Origin: a virus | Direction: 5' to 3' (one strand) | Virus record (IMG/VR): IMGVR_UViG_3300027763_002499 | Span: 26,549 to 90,548 of that record | DNA length: 64,000 bases | In this document: positions 30,377 through 39,443 of the stretch, piece by piece | How positions within the stretch are numbered: the stretch's first letter is position 1 | How the letters are laid out: every line of letters begins with the position of its first letter | Program-made: the position numbers and the translations under genes | The notes under the pieces: generated by a model | Database searches by the model: none | What the model was told of the DNA's origin: nothing | Seen by the model: the letters and a program-made list of their open reading frames with translations, nothing else

Positions 30377-31609
30377 TTATATATCAAGTAATCTGGCATG
30401 CGTTGTGCCATGTAATTCATCTAGCCCGTTTACATAATCCAACATTTGTGGATATAAATGGCTCCAATCTTCGCTATTCATAAATGATATTAGGCCTGTA
30501 AATCTAGAAACAAGTTTGTTATCAGGATGTTTATCTATATATTCTTGTAACTTCTTGGTAATTTTTTCTTTTTTGTCTGCAGGCAATGATTTAGAACACA
30601 GGTATGGTGGCCAGTGCAAAATGCCCAAGAAGAAAATGCCACCTTTATTGTCACGTTTAATCTTTTCCAAATCTAAACTCATCATCCAATCTGCAAACTC
30701 TGGCAACCAGTTAATGTTTAAGGCCTGCACTGTACACAGTACCTTGACATGAATGTTTTCTGGCAATTCACAGTAGGCCTTAAAGTTCTTTTCAATGGTT
30801 GCCCAATCGGCCGGATGACGAATATATGAGTTAACCCAATCGTATCCATCAATACTGAGCATGAGTTCTACTTTTTCAAAGTGTTCCCACAGCTCGACAA
30901 TTTCAGGACTATAAATTGTACAGTTGGTGTGATATCGCAATTCAATGTTCTTAGACAGTCCACTTTCAACCAAGCGTTTGATTAGTGTTTTGTGTTCTTT
31001 AATATAAAGAGGCTCGCCACCGCCAAATATAATATGTTTGATGTCTTTGGCATGTGTAAAGAAATCATCCCAGAATTCTTCATTTTTATACCATTCAAAC
31101 TTTTCACTGGCAAATGTTTCAATCTTATGCTTCCAATCATATCGAGCATCAGTTTGTAAACTATTGCTGAGTGTTTCTGCATCCTTGATCCACTTGCTGG
31201 AATCTTTGGGCCCACACATGACACATTGTAAATTGCAAGTATTACCTAGTCGTAGGTCCAAGGTTATAATGTCATGATTAACTGTGCCATTTTTGTTGGT
31301 GCCAGCAACTAAATTGTCAAGATATGTTGTGTCTAACTGTTGATACCAATAATGGTTTTCATTTTGTCTATGACTTTTAATACCATTTGCTTCTTCTTTG
31401 TAGCAGGCTTCGCAAGCAGGAAACTTACGACCGCCAAGCATGGCCAGTCTGGCTTCTGTAAAATGATTACTGTTCCATATCTTGGTCCAATTGCTTGTAT
31501 TTAAATTTAGACCACTGGTCTTGGCCACACAGCATAACAATGCTGAACCGTCGTTATAAGTTGCCGCATGTATCCATGGGAGAATACAAAATGTATCAGA
31601 TTTTACCAT
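30377..31609 (-). CDS. Radical SAM protein with N-terminal twitch (class A)
   Basis: A 410-aa radical SAM enzyme. The N-terminal cysteine-rich region has C8 in FCILPW, C26-C27 and C66-x-x-C69; the radical SAM triad is C125, C129, C132 (CNLQCVMC) and FGGGEPL binds SAM. Late blocks NCTI, SIDGYDWVNSYIRHP are shared with other class A copies. One [4Fe-4S] cluster generates the 5'-deoxyadenosyl radical and the N-terminal cysteines probably bind another cluster. Overlaps the next rSAM gene by 14 bases. Substrate unknown. Confidence 0.85.
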   Translation of the reverse strand: MVKSDTFCILPWIHAATYNDGSALLCCVAKTSGLNLNTSNWTKIWNSNHFTEARLAMLGGRKFPACEACYKEEANGIKSHRQNENHYWYQQLDTTYLDNLVAGTNKNGTVNHDIITLDLRLGNTCNLQCVMCGPKDSSKWIKDAETLSNSLQTDARYDWKHKIETFASEKFEWYKNEEFWDDFFTHAKDIKHIIFGGGEPLYIKEHKTLIKRLVESGLSKNIELRYHTNCTIYSPEIVELWEHFEKVELMLSIDGYDWVNSYIRHPADWATIEKNFKAYCELPENIHVKVLCTVQALNINWLPEFADWMMSLDLEKIKRDNKGGIFFLGILHWPPYLCSKSLPADKKEKITKKLQEYIDKHPDNKLVSRFTGLISFMNSEDWSHLYPQMLDYVNGLDELHGTTHARLLDI

Positions 31610-32900
31610 TAATGAAATCCACTATTCTCGAGTCAAGAACTGTATAGTCCTGTTTCCTTGCACTATCCAGGCTCTTGGTGTAAACTTGTAATCGTGCAAG
31701 TTGTTCTTGCCAATCTTCTGCTCTTGTTTGCTGTAGTAATCCTATTATACCATTAACGCTGTTCTTTGTCAAGTCATGAACATTCCATGGCATCTTTTTA
31801 TCTCTATAATCTGTTAACATTTTTAGAGCAGTGGCTCGCAGACTATCTGGTAGTATGTTCACATTCAAATGATGTGGATGTATGTTGATTAATAAATCAA
31901 CAAATATCTTCTTACTGTATTTCTTGTTAAGTTCGTCAACCCAGGTCAGTGTCTCGACTAAATTAAATACATTGTAAACTTGTACCGTTGGAGTAACGCC
32001 TAGCTTAATGTTAGGTAATGCGGCTAGTTTTTCAACATTGACTTTGAGCTGGCTCCATTTGCTAGGAGGACGAATGTATTCGTTGACAGCACCAATGCCA
32101 TCAAGACTTGCGTTAATGTTAATTTCATCAAATTGGCTAATCAAGTCTGTAAACTTTTGATTTACGTTTGTACAGTTGGTATTAAAGAATAACAGTATAT
32201 CCTTTCTGCCTTGATCAATACACTCCTGCATAAACTTAAAGTTATGCTCAATCAATGTAGGCTCTCCGCCTGTCATGTAAACTTTTTTAAGATCTGGAAT
32301 TAATTTTATAACCTGGTCCCAAAGCAAATCGCTTTCAAACCATTCCTGGTTCTTCATTACAGCTTCGGGGAACTTGCCAAATGTCTTGCCCCAAACCTTA
32401 CTATACTCGCTGTCTGCAATTACAATGTCCTTGTGTTCTTTAGCAATCTGACTAGAGTTCCAGGGATTGCACATGCGGCATTTTAAATTGCATAGATTGC
32501 CTAATCGCAGGTCTAGATATACAATATCCTTGTTTACTACGCCTCCGTTCATCTTGGCAAATCTTACTCGTTGTTGTAGTTCCTCTTCTCCGAGACGCCA
32601 AGCCCATTCATTGTTGGCATGCATGCGATTGCTTTCACGACCTGATTCCTCTTGTAGGTAGCATGTACTGCAACCCTCAACCCGATCACCTTGTATCATA
32701 GCAGTACGAATGTCTCGCATGTCTTTGCCATTCCATGCGTGTTCTATAAACTGGTCCTGGATTGTAAAAAATTTACCATCTTCTTTTTTGAGTTTGTTAG
32801 CAGAACCCTTTACCATACAGCAATAACGAACTGTGGTATCGGTATTCACCATCATACTAACAAACGGGATGGCACAAAATGTATTTGAAATTGGTTTCAT
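31596..32900 (-). CDS. Radical SAM protein with N-terminal twitch (class A)
   Basis: A 434-aa paralogue of the gene at 30377: C9 in FCAIPF, C27-C28, C77-x-x-C80, core triad C137, C141, C144 (CNLKCRMC) with TGGEPTLIEHNF, NTNCTN and SLDGIGAVNEYIRPP. The C-terminus ends RIVDFINGKI. Lies after a 66-base gap containing a perfect palindrome, the largest gap in the cluster, and lacks a good Shine-Dalgarno site. Confidence 0.85.
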   Translation of the reverse strand: MKPISNTFCAIPFVSMMVNTDTTVRYCCMVKGSANKLKKEDGKFFTIQDQFIEHAWNGKDMRDIRTAMIQGDRVEGCSTCYLQEESGRESNRMHANNEWAWRLGEEELQQRVRFAKMNGGVVNKDIVYLDLRLGNLCNLKCRMCNPWNSSQIAKEHKDIVIADSEYSKVWGKTFGKFPEAVMKNQEWFESDLLWDQVIKLIPDLKKVYMTGGEPTLIEHNFKFMQECIDQGRKDILLFFNTNCTNVNQKFTDLISQFDEININASLDGIGAVNEYIRPPSKWSQLKVNVEKLAALPNIKLGVTPTVQVYNVFNLVETLTWVDELNKKYSKKIFVDLLINIHPHHLNVNILPDSLRATALKMLTDYRDKKMPWNVHDLTKNSVNGIIGLLQQTRAEDWQEQLARLQVYTKSLDSARKQDYTVLDSRIVDFINGKI

Positions 32901-32941
32901 TAAACTAAGATTTAACTTTAATAGCTTTACTTAGTGGTTTT

Positions 32942-32965
32942 AGACTGGGCAGATCTGCCCAGTCT
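32942..32965 (-). terminator. Perfect palindrome inside the radical SAM operon
   Basis: Two 12-base arms (AGACTGGGCAGA / TCTGCCCAGTCT) with no spacer, giving a stable hairpin with a 4-base loop. No U-run follows on the minus strand, so it may attenuate, process or stabilise mRNA rather than terminate. It also encodes part of a 21-codon mini-frame in another reading frame. Confidence 0.55.
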
Positions 32966-32966
32966 T

Positions 32967-34463
32967 TCAAGATGTGCGAGATTCTTCTTGAGTAACTTGG
33001 TCTCGCCAAGTGTAATTTAGTACCTTGCTTGCAATTGTGTTGTTATTAAAATCAACCAATTCCATCTTGTAAACATCATCATAGTTAAACAGATCGAGCA
33101 TGATACTTTCGGTACTATCGCTGGAATCCCAATCGCTTCTTATTATTTGAGCCACTGGGATTTTACCAATGCTGGTAAACTTACTTTCTGGATCAACATT
33201 TCTTTCTCGTAACCAAGGAAACATTTTGTTGTTTAAATTATTAATAACTTGCGTTTGTAAATCACGGCTATGTTCTTTTAAGAACATTACATTACATTCA
33301 CCGCTAAGGTAACGTAAACCACTTATATTCTCATCGTGGATCTCGCCATCTTTGTCGTGATAGGCTTCAATTGGTGTTTTTCCAAGTTGGCAATAGTGTA
33401 AAAATACATCACCAAAAAATTCATATTGTGTAAAATTGTCAAAGTCGCTTTCAACGAATTTGTAACGCCTGACTGGCATTGCAGGGAAAAAAACATAAGA
33501 ACTCCAGAATCCTTGTCCAATTTTGTTTTGTCTGCAACCTTCTATTTCATGACATAGGTTATTGAGTTGTCTAATTGCAAACATCACGGGCAATGTTGCA
33601 TTGGCAAAATACTTGGCTGGATTCCATACTTGCCCTATCAATAGCTCAAAGTGATGATGAATCTCATTAAGAATCTGTTGATCCAGTGTTACAGGATCAA
33701 AGAATTGTGTAATGTTATATAACGGGCGTTTTTCTTCATCACTACCGTCAAAGTATTCATTGATTGTGTTTACATACTTGTTTAATTCACTGCACAATGC
33801 TGGTATATTTCTTGCAACAGGACTGTTATCTGGGTACTGCCAATTTTGCAACATAAAATTCTTTTCAAATGTAGCATTGTCATCTGCCAAATAGTCATTG
33901 TGACAGCATCTTGCCCATTTTTGTGCAATAAAAGATGTATTAATTCTAAACCTTACTTTTTTTGTTTGGTTGTTGGCAACTGACCTGAAAGTCAATTGAA
34001 ATTCATTGTAATTGGTATTCTTATATGCATTGCCGATTTTTTCTACGGTAGAACCATCTGTGGTAATTTCTGAACTAAACAATCTGGCCTGGCGCACCTG
34101 TTCAACATGGTCATAGTCTGCCAACCAAAGAAAGTTGTTTACATGGCATTGAGATTCTAGGTCATCAAAAAATTCCCGGCTGTCAGCAATAAAGAAAGAC
34201 TTGTATATACTGTTACAATATGCCCAAAATTCGTCAAATTTCTCCCTGCTGTTGAAATAATGAATTAGGTTATCAACTTTGCCGTTGGGACTTGCCAACG
34301 CTTCTTTAATAAAGTTGATTTCACTTTCAGCATCGCATAAAAAAATTAAACGAGTATTTGAGGCCTTTTGCAAGGTTGCAAAAGCCAACAGTCCGGGTAA
34401 AGATATACCATAGACATAATAGTTTTCAACATAGGTTTCGGGATTTGTAAATTGTGTCAGCAT
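32967..34463 (-). CDS. Unknown protein carrying the FGD domain
   Basis: A 498-aa protein. The first 150 residues are a separate alpha/beta-like part (YVYGISLPGLLAF, FFIADSREFFDDL, FLWLADYD). Residues 150-420 share the domain of the genes at 28287 and 38499: RFRINTSFIAQKW, ILNEIHHHFELL (264-275), QLNNLCHEIE (299-308) and FGDVFLHYCQLGK (350-362). No cysteine cluster or known catalytic motif is seen. It may recognise or hold the substrate for the neighbouring radical SAM enzymes (inference). Confidence 0.7.
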   Translation of the reverse strand: MLTQFTNPETYVENYYVYGISLPGLLAFATLQKASNTRLIFLCDAESEINFIKEALASPNGKVDNLIHYFNSREKFDEFWAYCNSIYKSFFIADSREFFDDLESQCHVNNFLWLADYDHVEQVRQARLFSSEITTDGSTVEKIGNAYKNTNYNEFQLTFRSVANNQTKKVRFRINTSFIAQKWARCCHNDYLADDNATFEKNFMLQNWQYPDNSPVARNIPALCSELNKYVNTINEYFDGSDEEKRPLYNITQFFDPVTLDQQILNEIHHHFELLIGQVWNPAKYFANATLPVMFAIRQLNNLCHEIEGCRQNKIGQGFWSSYVFFPAMPVRRYKFVESDFDNFTQYEFFGDVFLHYCQLGKTPIEAYHDKDGEIHDENISGLRYLSGECNVMFLKEHSRDLQTQVINNLNNKMFPWLRERNVDPESKFTSIGKIPVAQIIRSDWDSSDSTESIMLDLFNYDDVYKMELVDFNNNTIASKVLNYTWRDQVTQEESRTS

Positions 34464-34466
34464 AGA

Positions 34467-34568
34467 TTAATAGATAAATGGGTCACGCTTTTTCAGCTCT
34501 TTGAGTCGTTTTCTGTAGCGAATTTCGCCTTTGATTTTTTCAATAATATTTTTAATAAAATTCCACAT
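34467..34568 (-). CDS. 33-aa basic helical peptide gene
   Basis: A 33-codon gene (MWNFIKNIIE..., ending RDPFIY) with a good RBS (AGGAAGAAACACA) before the ATG, 3 bases ahead of the FGD-domain gene and 11 after the SGNH gene. The peptide is an amphipathic basic helix (about 12 Lys/Arg) with an aromatic C-terminus. Being a short gene among radical SAM enzymes, it is a candidate substrate peptide, but a structural or membrane role is equally possible. Confidence 0.65.
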   Translation of the reverse strand: MWNFIKNIIEKIKGEIRYRKRLKELKKRDPFIY

Positions 34569-34579
34569 TGTGTTTCTTC

Positions 34580-35470
34580 CTATAGTGAATATTTGGAGAC
34601 AAAGTAATTATACACATTGTCGGCTGCTATATCGTGTATATATTCCATGACATGGCCGCCGATCCTGGCCACTGCCTTGTTTGCATCTTGTTTTTTTGCA
34701 ATATCTTCTAAGTCTATTAGGTAGCCAATATCTAATTCTTTGTAAAGCTGTTGTATTGCCCAATTTATTGATGATGGCGGTTCTCTAGATCCTGCCAATT
34801 CAACTAACCAATCTGGGGCCATTTCGGTGACTGATCTTACAAAATACAGTTCAATCCCTTTGCTTTGGCAAAATGTTTTTAGCAATAAATTAGAAAGCAA
34901 CCACTTGTGTAACCGCACATCTTCATGTTCGTGCATTATCGCAGTTTTGCGTATAGCATCAATTTGTGTACCAGTGCGAGCAGGTTCATTGCTTAACAAA
35001 ATAGAAGACCAATAATTAACTGTTTCGTTAAAGTATTGAATCCTATTGACACTGGTAGTTCCAATTAAGAAAATTACTCGTTTGCCTTGTGTTCGCCCGT
35101 GTTTTGTTTCGTTTAAGTATTGGTCAATAATTTCTCTGTTGATCCATTCTTGGCTTGCACCACCGCATGCATAATTATGTACAGTACATTTCACACCAGG
35201 GTGGTTAGAAAGTCTCATTGCAATTTTAGCAGGATAGGCCCTGTTACGGTTTTCGTTCATTAGACTATCTTGTTGTTCCCGGGTAAGTTTGGTATTATTT
35301 TTACGTTGAAACCACGCCTTTACCATATTCTGTCTATTTACTTTGTTGTCAATTCCTCGCCACTCATTGAACGTTATATCTTCATGACCAACATTGGTGT
35401 AAAATAAATCATCAGACAGCTCTTCGCCAGCTGTAAAGCTATCACCACATGCAAAAATTACTATTTCCAT
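34580..35470 (-). CDS. SGNH/GDSL-like hydrolase (copy 2)
   Basis: A 296-aa protein with block I ACGDSFTAGEEL (Ser 11), block II NYACGGASQEW (Gly), block III-like VIFLIGTTSVNRIQYF (Asn) and a C-terminal GGHVMEYIHDIA giving the Asp/His pair. SGNH enzymes deacylate or de-esterify sugars and lipids, and some relatives transfer acyl groups. Cytoplasmic (no signal peptide). About half of its residues match the adjacent copy at 35485, a clear tandem duplication. Confidence 0.78.
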   Translation of the reverse strand: MEIVIFACGDSFTAGEELSDDLFYTNVGHEDITFNEWRGIDNKVNRQNMVKAWFQRKNNTKLTREQQDSLMNENRNRAYPAKIAMRLSNHPGVKCTVHNYACGGASQEWINREIIDQYLNETKHGRTQGKRVIFLIGTTSVNRIQYFNETVNYWSSILLSNEPARTGTQIDAIRKTAIMHEHEDVRLHKWLLSNLLLKTFCQSKGIELYFVRSVTEMAPDWLVELAGSREPPSSINWAIQQLYKELDIGYLIDLEDIAKKQDANKAVARIGGHVMEYIHDIAADNVYNYFVSKYSL

Positions 35471-35484
35471 TTAATTCTCTTGCT

Positions 35485-36372
35485 CTATAATGAATACTTA
35501 GCAACAAACTCGTTGAAGATTTTATCAGCAGCCATATCATGTATGTATTCTACAAAGTGGCCGCCGGGTTTGACAATATGAGCATTTTCATCTTGTTCTT
35601 TGGCAATGTCTTCTAAGTTTATTATATAATTAATGTCTAGTTCATCAAACAGAGATACAATAGACTGTCCAATAAAAGATTGTTTCTCGCCAATTGCAAT
35701 AGGGTTGACCAAGTTTTCAGGACCAAATACTGACCTTACAAAATATAAATCAATGCCTTTACTCTGACAAAATGTTTTTAGTAGTAGATTACAAAGCAAC
35801 CACTTGTGTAAACGTGCATCTTCATGTTCGTGCATTATTGCAGTTTTACGTATATCATTAATTTGAGGTGTGATGCTATCTGTTATGTGCAACATAATAG
35901 AAGACCAATAGTTAACCGACTTACTGGTACTAAAATATTGAATCCTATTAACATAGGTAATGCCAACTAGAAAAATTACTTTTCTGCCCTGTGTTCTTCC
36001 GTGTTTTGTTTCATGCAGGTACTTGTCGATAATTTCCCTGTTTATCCATTCTTGTCCTGCGCCGCCTGCGGCATAATTGTGTAACACACATTGACCATTC
36101 AATTTTTCAGATAGTTTTGTATATAATTTAGCAGGATAAGCCCTTCTTAAATTCTCTGCTTCTAGATTATATTTCTGCTCTGCGGTTAGTTTGTGATTAT
36201 TTTTATGCTGGTGAATTGCTTGTATACGTAACGTATTACTTTTTTGACTTTCAGGATCTATCCATTCTTGATGTGTAAGATTACCAAGTCCCGAATCGGG
36301 GTAAAACATATCATCGGCCAACTCATCACCAGCAGTAAAACTATCGCCACAAGCAAAAACTACCAGTTCCAT
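35485..36372 (-). CDS. SGNH/GDSL-like hydrolase (copy 1)
   Basis: A 295-aa tandem paralogue of the next gene: ACGDSFTAGDEL (Ser 11), NYAAGGAGQEW, VIFLVGITYVNRIQYF and GGHFVEYIHDMAAD. The block HEHEDARLHKWLL and LLLKTFCQSKGI are nearly identical in both copies while the regions at 30-60 and 215-245 differ, suggesting diverged substrate preference. No signal peptide. Confidence 0.78.
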   Translation of the reverse strand: MELVVFACGDSFTAGDELADDMFYPDSGLGNLTHQEWIDPESQKSNTLRIQAIHQHKNNHKLTAEQKYNLEAENLRRAYPAKLYTKLSEKLNGQCVLHNYAAGGAGQEWINREIIDKYLHETKHGRTQGRKVIFLVGITYVNRIQYFSTSKSVNYWSSIMLHITDSITPQINDIRKTAIMHEHEDARLHKWLLCNLLLKTFCQSKGIDLYFVRSVFGPENLVNPIAIGEKQSFIGQSIVSLFDELDINYIINLEDIAKEQDENAHIVKPGGHFVEYIHDMAADKIFNEFVAKYSL

Positions 36373-36375
36373 GAT

Positions 36376-37113
36376 TTACATTATTGCTTTTAAACTATCT
36401 AATACAATTTGATTGAATGGATCGCGGGCACCGCCATGACTGATCATGTGAATTCTAGGTGTGTCACTGTTGTTCCAGACTGAGTGCAGGTTTCCAATAT
36501 CTACCAAGCAGGCATTGCCTTCATTTTTAAAAGGAACATAACCCTTGCCTTCCATTTTAAAATTACAACCCGCTGGATTGTTCAATGCTACATTAATTGG
36601 CAACAAGAAGTGTTCATTTCGATCCTTATGTGGCTGAATGTAACCGTGTGGATCTAACCACATGTAACGTAGTCTGTGATATCTGTGATTTGGAAACACA
36701 TCGAGGAAGTATCTTGTTGTTTCGGGACAACGTTCGGTTATCTCGCCGCACCAATGATAATTGATATCATCAATGGTTTTACCTTTGTTATCTTCATATG
36801 CTTCCCAATGTCCAGTTCTGTCCCAGGCCTCACCATGCAAACAAATACTCTTCCATCCTTTATTTGCATATTCTGGGTTTTCATTTGGATGTGTTCTGTG
36901 CATCTGGAAAAGATCTTCCATGGCAAATGCTTCACGCAACATGTCTGCAAACGGTGCACCTGGAAGAATCAGTGGCAAGTAAGGCCACCCACTTTTCATA
37001 ATGATCCAATCAACCAATTCATGTTCATGCTCAAACTTTGGTAATTCTACTTTTTTAAAATCCATGGTCCATGGACTATCATTGAAAAATTCTACAATTG
37101 CTTTTGGTATCAT
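36376..37113 (-). CDS. Asp/Asn beta-hydroxylase-like 2OG-Fe(II) oxygenase
   Basis: A 245-aa protein whose C-terminal half fits the aspartyl/asparaginyl beta-hydroxylase cupin: LRYMWLDPHGYIQPHKDRNEH (His and HxD iron ligands), VALNNPAGCNF and the distal NLHSVWNNSDTPRIHMISH with His and the 2-oxoglutarate Arg. It would hydroxylate a peptide side chain or small molecule using O2 and 2OG. The start is set by an ATGA overlap with the upstream gene; the frame runs 19 codons further but inside that gene. Confidence 0.8.
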   Translation of the reverse strand: MIPKAIVEFFNDSPWTMDFKKVELPKFEHEHELVDWIIMKSGWPYLPLILPGAPFADMLREAFAMEDLFQMHRTHPNENPEYANKGWKSICLHGEAWDRTGHWEAYEDNKGKTIDDINYHWCGEITERCPETTRYFLDVFPNHRYHRLRYMWLDPHGYIQPHKDRNEHFLLPINVALNNPAGCNFKMEGKGYVPFKNEGNACLVDIGNLHSVWNNSDTPRIHMISHGGARDPFNQIVLDSLKAIM

Positions 37114-38495
37114 TTTATTACATTTCCTAGGTGTGTCCAACCAGATATGCCAGAGCTTGTTGTTCCACATACTTGTATGCTGGTATTATTTAATCGTAGT
37201 TCCTGTGAAAAAGAATCATACACTGACTTTAACCACGCTGGTTTAAAGTGGCGTAGGCTTGCCTCAGTGTAGAAACTATTACTGAACCAAATTAAATTAT
37301 TGCCTGGATGTTGACGCATATCAGCAATCAATTCACTGCGATCGTAATACAGGTTAGTCTTTAAGAATCTATGCTCAAGTGCTCTGTATCTGTTCCATAT
37401 GTCTAACCAGGCGGATTCTCCGCCAAATACTGCAATGGTTTTTTCCCACTCAGGAGTGTAGTCTTTTTGTGCAAACCAAATTGGTCTAAACCCTGGATCA
37501 ACATTGTTGATATAATGTTGTATAATGCCCAGATAATCACGCCCGTCCCAGTTCTTTAATAACCATTCTTTAAATGCCAGTGCTGAGTCACTATAATCAA
37601 AATATATCACTCTGGTAGTCGAATCCCATTTGCATTGGTCTAAGAATTGAATTGGCTTAAAACCTGCCGCAACACAATACAAATTGTCAAGTTTGGTTGT
37701 CTTATCATAAGCAATATTGTCTGGCGTCATTGGGTCTGTGTTAAACACATAAACACTGCCTTGGAATCCAGAAAAATCCATCATGCTAATATAATTCTTT
37801 TGATTGTATTCCACTGGCTCCACTGATGTGTCGCCATCTAAAATACGCTCAAGTTCAGTGCCTACTTCTGGATAGAAGTGCTGTTTAAACTTTCTAATTT
37901 CTTCTGGGAAATTGCCAATGCCAAATCCATGCTTTAGTACTTCACTTGCAAGATTCCAACCTTCTCTAAGTTGTCCGGTAAATTGTCTTGTTTCATTGGT
38001 AGGTAAAATATAAAAAGGCGTGTACCCATCGTGGAAGTCTTCACTGCTACGCTGTACCTTTGGTAGAGTTACATTGTTGACTGTGTCATGATTACCCCAA
38101 AAAGGACTGCCGCTTTGTCTCCAATGATTCAAGTTGATCAATACACATTGATTATGTAAGGAATAAAAGCCTTGCTCTTTATCGGTGGGATTATCTTCTA
38201 ATATGTGTGCTAATACACTGTAATTATTACCTTCAGCATGTTTAATCATGCTTTCAACCAGGCGAGGGTCATAGCTTCTATACCCATAAGCAACAATGTA
38301 GAGATAATCATCATCTGTTAAACGAACAGAATTGAGTATTGAGTCTATTGTATCGGCAACAAGTAAATCGCCAGTGTGTTGATTTGCCATTGTCAATTGT
38401 AAGGATACTGCAAAGTCAGTGATGGCCCTGACATGATCTTGATAGCCTTGTGACCTGTTGGCTATTTGATTAAAAAGTCCAAATTTAATTTTCAT
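37110..38495 (-). CDS. Unknown 461-aa protein of the radical SAM cluster
   Basis: A soluble 461-aa protein with no family I can name. The N-terminal half has an alpha/beta pattern with SVLAHILEDNP, SLHNQCVLINLNHW and SPFWGNHD, slightly reminiscent of glycosyltransferase-like folds; the second half has KLDNLYCVAAGFKPI and RVIYFDYSDSALAFKEWL, like a Rossmann unit. No cysteine motif. Tightly packed between the hydroxylase (4-base overlap) and an FGD-domain gene (3-base gap). Confidence 0.55.
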   Translation of the reverse strand: MKIKFGLFNQIANRSQGYQDHVRAITDFAVSLQLTMANQHTGDLLVADTIDSILNSVRLTDDDYLYIVAYGYRSYDPRLVESMIKHAEGNNYSVLAHILEDNPTDKEQGFYSLHNQCVLINLNHWRQSGSPFWGNHDTVNNVTLPKVQRSSEDFHDGYTPFYILPTNETRQFTGQLREGWNLASEVLKHGFGIGNFPEEIRKFKQHFYPEVGTELERILDGDTSVEPVEYNQKNYISMMDFSGFQGSVYVFNTDPMTPDNIAYDKTTKLDNLYCVAAGFKPIQFLDQCKWDSTTRVIYFDYSDSALAFKEWLLKNWDGRDYLGIIQHYINNVDPGFRPIWFAQKDYTPEWEKTIAVFGGESAWLDIWNRYRALEHRFLKTNLYYDRSELIADMRQHPGNNLIWFSNSFYTEASLRHFKPAWLKSVYDSFSQELRLNNTSIQVCGTTSSGISGWTHLGNVIK

Positions 38496-38498
38496 GAT

Positions 38499-39443
38499 TT
38501 ACTCTATTAGTCTTGCGGCAGAAATTTTGCCCAATTCAAAGATTTCGTTTACTTCGTCATACGTTACTTCATCTCTATTTACTAGCTGTCCCAGTAATGG
38601 TCGTGCCACTGCTTGATTTTCTGGCAATGACATATCAACATACTCATTGAGTTCGTTATCATCTACCCACTTGATTAAGTCTTCTAACACTAACTTTGAG
38701 TGGCCTTCATACTGTGGTTGTCTAATGGTTTCTGAAAATGATAATATCACTTCGTTACTAATTGTACGCTGTGGTCTAATCATATTTTTCTTAACTAAAT
38801 CAATATCGTTGTCAACATAGCAATGATAAATGTTTTTGCCAACTGTATGATAACCCAATAATAGATCACCAAATACTACATCATGCAAGAAATATTCATA
38901 TAGTGAGGGGTCTGTAATTTCTTCTACATGAATTCCTGCAACGACACCTTCATTATGACTGGCATGTAAGAAAAAACCTGCAAGTAAATCGTTACCATAA
39001 CTGTTTAGCATTGTTTCCAAAACATGAATATCAACGTTTAATCTGATCAAAGGATCATATTCTACTAATATTCCGTTAAGTTGTTCTTCAAATCTATGAA
39101 ATTCATAGTGTAAGTAATTTAAAATTTGACGGTTATTTCTAGTTTCATCAAATTCCTCCGGCATGTCAATAAAATCAACCTGAATGTACTTTCCGGAATT
39201 GGCTTCATCTACTAACCGTTTCATCTCTTTCCATAAAGCACTAATTTTTTCCTTGGATGCTGAACTGGCAATCCACTGATTTTCAAAAATGTGGCAGTCT
39301 GGATGAGATGTTACCCAACGTACACGCTCTAACCATTTCTGACTAACTGGAGTATCTACAATTTGATAACGCAGTGTTTTTGTAACTTCACCGTCGGTAA
39401 AGTCAATTTCATAAAATTTATCTAATAAGTTATAAGTCGTCAT
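38499..39443 (-). CDS. Stand-alone FGD-domain protein
   Basis: A 314-aa protein consisting mainly of the shared domain: TLRYQIVDTPVSQKW (24-37), ILNYLHYEFHRFEEQL (107-121), RLNVDIHVLE (134-143) and FGDLLLGYHTVGKN (191-204) followed by a DND. The same blocks occur in the same order in the rSAM fusion at 28287 and in the gene at 32967. It overlaps the upstream rSAM gene by 14 bases, so the two are probably made together and may form the split equivalent of the fusion. Confidence 0.7.
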   Translation of the reverse strand: MTTYNLLDKFYEIDFTDGEVTKTLRYQIVDTPVSQKWLERVRWVTSHPDCHIFENQWIASSASKEKISALWKEMKRLVDEANSGKYIQVDFIDMPEEFDETRNNRQILNYLHYEFHRFEEQLNGILVEYDPLIRLNVDIHVLETMLNSYGNDLLAGFFLHASHNEGVVAGIHVEEITDPSLYEYFLHDVVFGDLLLGYHTVGKNIYHCYVDNDIDLVKKNMIRPQRTISNEVILSFSETIRQPQYEGHSKLVLEDLIKWVDDNELNEYVDMSLPENQAVARPLLGQLVNRDEVTYDEVNEIFELGKISAARLIE

